In this document: piece after piece, positions 61,827 to 64,000 of the stretch | Position numbering within the stretch: the first letter of the stretch is position 1 | Layout of the letters: every line of letters begins with the position of its first letter | From: Paenibacillus mucilaginosus 3016 | GTDB lineage: Bacteria > Bacillota > Bacilli > Paenibacillales > NBRC-103111 | Length of the DNA: 64,000 nt | Direction: 5' to 3' | Assembly (NCBI RefSeq): GCF_000250655.1 | Contig: NC_016935.1 | Location: forward strand, 948,001 to 1,012,000 | The notes under the pieces: model-generated | What the model saw: the letters and a program-made list of their open reading frames with translations, nothing else | Database searches by the model: none | What the model was told of the DNA's origin: nothing | Program-made: the position numbers and the translations under genes

Positions 61827-62081
61827 GTGAACACCTCCTCGTTAAGATCCATTATTTCAAATTCTCTTAACGGGTGTCCACTATCTATACTAGCTCTAAA
61901 ATCCGTGTTGGGGAGGAAGCAGCCTTTCTTCGGTGGCTCCGGAACACGGATAATCCGTGTAAGATGAGCGGGAGTGCGCCCCGAGGAGCGCAGCAGCGGC
62001 CAATTAACACGAAAAATCCGTGTTAATGCAGGCCTGGCCGGTCCACGCCTCCACAGCGCAGTGGCCCGAATACAACAAGAA

Positions 62082-62127
62082 GGCGGATCCGGCTTTTCGT
62101 ACCTGCGGTACGTCAGCCTGATCCGCC
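62082..62127 (-). terminator. Terminator of the small membrane peptide gene
   Basis: GGCGGATC (62082-62089) pairs with GATCCGCC (62120-62127), enclosing a GTACC/GGTAC hairpin. Read on the minus strand it is followed by TTCTTGTT. Confidence 0.6.
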
Positions 62128-62155
62128 CTATTTATTATAGGCATGTGCTCCTCTA

Positions 62156-62254
62156 TTACATCGACCCGGCGTATTGATAAATGACAATCAGAGCGAACGT
62201 GATCAGCATGCTCAGCATGGCATACTTCAATTGTCTCAAACTGAAATTCATCAT
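62156..62254 (-). CDS. 32-residue membrane peptide
   Basis: A very short gene encoding MMNFSLRQLKYAMLSM, then a hydrophobic stretch LITFALIVIYQY and AGSM, so one likely membrane helix with a basic amino end. AAAGGAGAG lies 6 bases upstream of the first ATG, and a hairpin terminator follows. The strong ribosome site, coherent single-span design and own terminator support it being real. Function unknown; similar single-span peptides in spore formers are often sporulation or stress products. Confidence 0.65.
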   Translation of the reverse strand: MMNFSLRQLKYAMLSMLITFALIVIYQYAGSM

Positions 62255-62334
62255 CGATCTCTCCTTTGTTCGTGAGAATCTGAAATCTATTGTAGCTCAG
62301 GAGGGGGCGGTGCAGTGTTAAGGTTTGATGAAAT

Positions 62335-63579
62335 CTAGTTTTCTTCCTGCATCCGCCGCAGCTCCTTAAGCGAATAGAACGTGCCTCTCCAGTAGATGCC
62401 GCCCTGCTTGAGGGTCAGCCAGACCGAACGGACGACGACGTAGCACAGAAGGCCTGTCGTCAGCGGAAGCAGCAGGACCGTCCAGCCGGCCTTGCCGGTC
62501 AGGGAGCGGATCAGCAGCAGGTAGACGGCGGCCATCGTCACCACGGCCAGCGCACAGATCCAGGCCGTGCCTCCGGGAATCAGCAGCATGCCGAGCACGG
62601 GATACAGGAACAGGGCCAGCTGCCCGAGCACTGCAAGGATGGCGAGGCCTGTCCGGTAGCCGAAGCCCGAGAAGATGTTCTTCTCGAGGCCCTCGACCGC
62701 GCCGCCGAGGCTCTTGTACCACTCCACGCCGATGTGGTGATGGCCGGAGGCAAGACGCTGGCGCAGCCGGGCCTGCTTGACATGGCGGCCGAGCTGCAGA
62801 TCGTCGTCCGGGCGCATCGCGATGGCGCGGTGGGTGCCGATCTTCTCATACCCGTAACGGGTCATGAGATTGAAGGCGCCGATGCCCATGCCGGCCTTGA
62901 ACTGGAAGTCGTCGTTGGCCCGCCACGGGCGCAGATACAGGCAGAGGGTGAAGAAGAAATAGTCAACGAACGCCTTCAGCCAGAGGCCCTTAACCATCAT
63001 ATCCGGGGACAGGGTGAGGTGATCGGCCTGCTCTTCCTGCAGATAGCGGACGGCGTCCGCCACCGTATCCGGGTGAAACCGCACGTCGGCATCCGTGAAG
63101 AGCAGCAGCTTCCCCCTGGCCTGCAGGTATCCTTGGTAAAGGGCGTGGTTCTTGCCGAGCCAGCCCTGCGGAAGCGTGGTAATATGGATCACCCGCAGCG
63201 GCACCGTGATGTCCGCCTTGCTCTCGGACCAGCGCCTAAGCTCGTCCAGCTTGCGGCCGGTGGCGTCTCGGGAGCGGTCATTCACCGCGATAATCTCCAG
63301 GCGCGGATAGTTCTGGCTGAGCAGATGCCGGACCGTCTCGGTGATCGAAGACTCTTCCTCCTTGGCCGCGATAATGACCGAAACCAGAGGAGCATCCGTC
63401 AAGGAAGCCCGACGCGTGGAGGAATCCGGTGAACCCTGTATGTTTGATTGATGATTTATCCGTGTATTACCCGCCGAGGGGGGGAGCGTAAACATCCATT
63501 TTTTGGCCCGCAGGGTATCCCAGAGCAGGACCAGCCAATAGCCCAGTGCGGCGAGCGCCCACAGCAAGAGAAAGCGCAC
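62335..63579 (-). CDS. Family 2 glycosyltransferase, membrane-bound
   Basis: A 414-residue enzyme. An N-terminal membrane segment (FLLLWALAALGYWLVLLWD) is followed by a GT-A domain (about 60-280): VSVIIAAKEEESSITETV, IIAVNDRSRDATG, LLLFTDADVRFHPD (D-x-D) and a late RPDDDLQLGRHVKQARLR. Three or four C-terminal membrane segments close it. The layout resembles hopene/carotenoid glycosyltransferases (CrtQ/HpnI-like), so a lipid acceptor is possible. The start is GTG 63579: AAAGGAGG lies 8 bases upstream, while the longer frame is not supported. Confidence 0.85.
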   Translation of the reverse strand: MRFLLLWALAALGYWLVLLWDTLRAKKWMFTLPPSAGNTRINHQSNIQGSPDSSTRRASLTDAPLVSVIIAAKEEESSITETVRHLLSQNYPRLEIIAVNDRSRDATGRKLDELRRWSESKADITVPLRVIHITTLPQGWLGKNHALYQGYLQARGKLLLFTDADVRFHPDTVADAVRYLQEEQADHLTLSPDMMVKGLWLKAFVDYFFFTLCLYLRPWRANDDFQFKAGMGIGAFNLMTRYGYEKIGTHRAIAMRPDDDLQLGRHVKQARLRQRLASGHHHIGVEWYKSLGGAVEGLEKNIFSGFGYRTGLAILAVLGQLALFLYPVLGMLLIPGGTAWICALAVVTMAAVYLLLIRSLTGKAGWTVLLLPLTTGLLCYVVVRSVWLTLKQGGIYWRGTFYSLKELRRMQEEN

Positions 63580-63755
63580 CCGGCAACCTCCTTTCGACCC
63601 GCTTGGGGCCGCGTGTAAGCATGCGTTGGTTTTACGAATTATAGCATGCCCGCCCAGCCCGTTCCAAATCTTGAAAGAGCCACCTGGGCTGCAGTATGCT
63701 ACAATGGAGAGAATGCGGGCTGAGGACGAATGATGAGTGTGGGGGGAGAACAAGA

Positions 63756-64000
63756 ATGACGGGAGAGCAGGCGAAACCCCTGTTCCGCAAGAAGATAAGA
63801 GCCGCCGAGCTGCCGGAGTTTCTGCGGATGATCCGCAGCGAAGGCGTGTCGGCGGAGAACCTGCAGTTCCTGTGCATCGGCACGGACCGTTCGACCGGTG
63901 ACGCCCTCGGGCCGCTGGTCGGCACGATGCTGGAGGAGGCCGGCTTCCGCGGGGTCATCGGCACACTGGCCCGCCCCTTCGACGCGAGCAACATGAGGGA
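63756..64000 (+). CDS. yyaC: YyaC-family protein (partial, cut by window end)
   Basis: The first 81 residues are visible. After a basic leader (FRKKIRAAELPEFLRMIRSE) comes the DUF1256/YyaC signature FLCIGTDRSTGDALGPLVGT, then MLEEAGFRGVIGTLARPFDA. YyaC is related to the germination protease Gpr and is made during sporulation; its presence supports a spore-forming host. GGGGGGAGAACAAG precedes ATG 63756. Confidence 0.9.
   Translation, partial: MTGEQAKPLFRKKIRAAELPEFLRMIRSEGVSAENLQFLCIGTDRSTGDALGPLVGTMLEEAGFRGVIGTLARPFDASNMR

Larger units (their letters stand above)
60629..61899 (-). mobile_element. IS3-family insertion sequence (IS150-like), 1271 bp
   Basis: The ends are imperfect inverted repeats of about 25 bases: the left begins TGGACCTCC and reaches AAGTGGACAC; the right, read on the other strand, begins TAGAGCTAG and reaches ATAGTGGACAC. 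Three A flank each side (60626-60628 and 61900-61902), consistent with a 3-bp target duplication. The element carries orfA and orfB on the minus strand and sits exactly in the centre of one palindrome of the array. Both frames look intact, so it may still be active. Confidence 0.9.
60327..62025. repeat. Array of paired palindromes in ~114-bp units, split by an IS
   Basis: Eight copies of a palindrome built on ACACGG-loop-CCGTGT occur (about 60327, 60389, 60441, 60503, 60557, 60617/61903, 61944 and 62004). Two versions alternate: TAACACGGAAAATCCGTGTT and GGAACACGGATAATCCGTGT. Two different spacers alternate too, one around GTGAGCAGCC...CTTCGGTGGC (about 33 bases) and one around GAGCGGGAGTGCGCCCCGAG (about 43 bases). 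This gives a repeat of 113-116 bp. After removing the IS the sixth palindrome is whole and the period continues. The spacers repeat, so it is not CRISPR. Function unknown. Confidence 0.85.

Noticed and set aside
60327-62025. CRISPR-like regular palindromes
   Set aside because: The intervals between palindromes are themselves repeated and alternate between two sequences; a CRISPR array needs unique spacers, and no cas gene is present.

Overview
The window looks like chromosomal DNA of a high-GC, spore-forming Firmicute, most likely a Paenibacillus of the P. mucilaginosus type. This is inferred from GC-rich coding with strong AGGAGG-type ribosome sites, TTG/GTG starts, a YyaC-type germination-protease-related protein, SLH-anchored surface enzymes, a DUF3231 protein, a NupNOPQ-like nucleoside importer and a large exopolysaccharide (EPS) locus. 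No rRNA, tRNA, prophage or CRISPR array was seen.

Layout. 1-3.8 kb: tail of a proline-rich secreted protein, a membrane PAS-PAS-GGDEF-EAL protein and a small unknown protein. 3.96-6.8 kb: an AraC regulator divergent from a sugar isomerase / Gfo-Idh-MocA dehydrogenase pair. 7.0-13.1 kb: CcdC-like protein, universal stress protein and a four-gene BMP-type nucleoside ABC importer. 13.2-23 kb: nucleotidyltransferase, methyltransferase, secreted protein, MFS exporter, a frameshifted DUF3231 gene with an FAD oxidoreductase, a Pro-Gly-Gly repeat protein and a membrane transporter. 23.2-27.9 kb: HAD phosphatase, a second GGDEF-EAL protein and an HD-GYP protein. 28-35 kb: SLH-anchored 5'-nucleotidase, MATE exporter, AraC regulator, DODA-type dioxygenase and small unknowns.

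35-54.2 kb is the most coherent system. A cyclic-di-GMP-I riboswitch plus terminator precedes a secreted GH10 glycoside hydrolase. After two acetyltransferases in AT-rich DNA comes a long one-directional EPS gene set: initiating sugar-phosphate transferase, GalU, alginate-lyase-like lipoprotein (frameshifted), polysaccharide deacetylase, Wzx flippase, glycosyltransferases, Wzy-like polymerase, asparagine-synthase-like amidotransferase, an Alg14/Alg13-type two-part glycosyltransferase, UDP-glucose dehydrogenase and a Wzz-type co-polymerase. GalU plus Ugd predict UDP-glucuronate and an acidic polymer. Three c-di-GMP turnover proteins and one c-di-GMP sensor RNA lie in the same 36 kb, so c-di-GMP may balance glycan synthesis and release; that link is inference.

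54.3-64 kb: thymidylate synthase and dihydrofolate reductase, a small helical protein, AraC regulator divergent from a GH4 glycosidase, a DinB-like protein, a stalk-domain protein, an unusual array of about 114-bp units carrying paired palindromes split by an IS3-family insertion, a 32-residue membrane peptide gene, a family 2 glycosyltransferase, and the start of yyaC. Several genes carry single-base frame disruptions, some at homopolymers, so either sequencing error or real decay/slippage must be considered.
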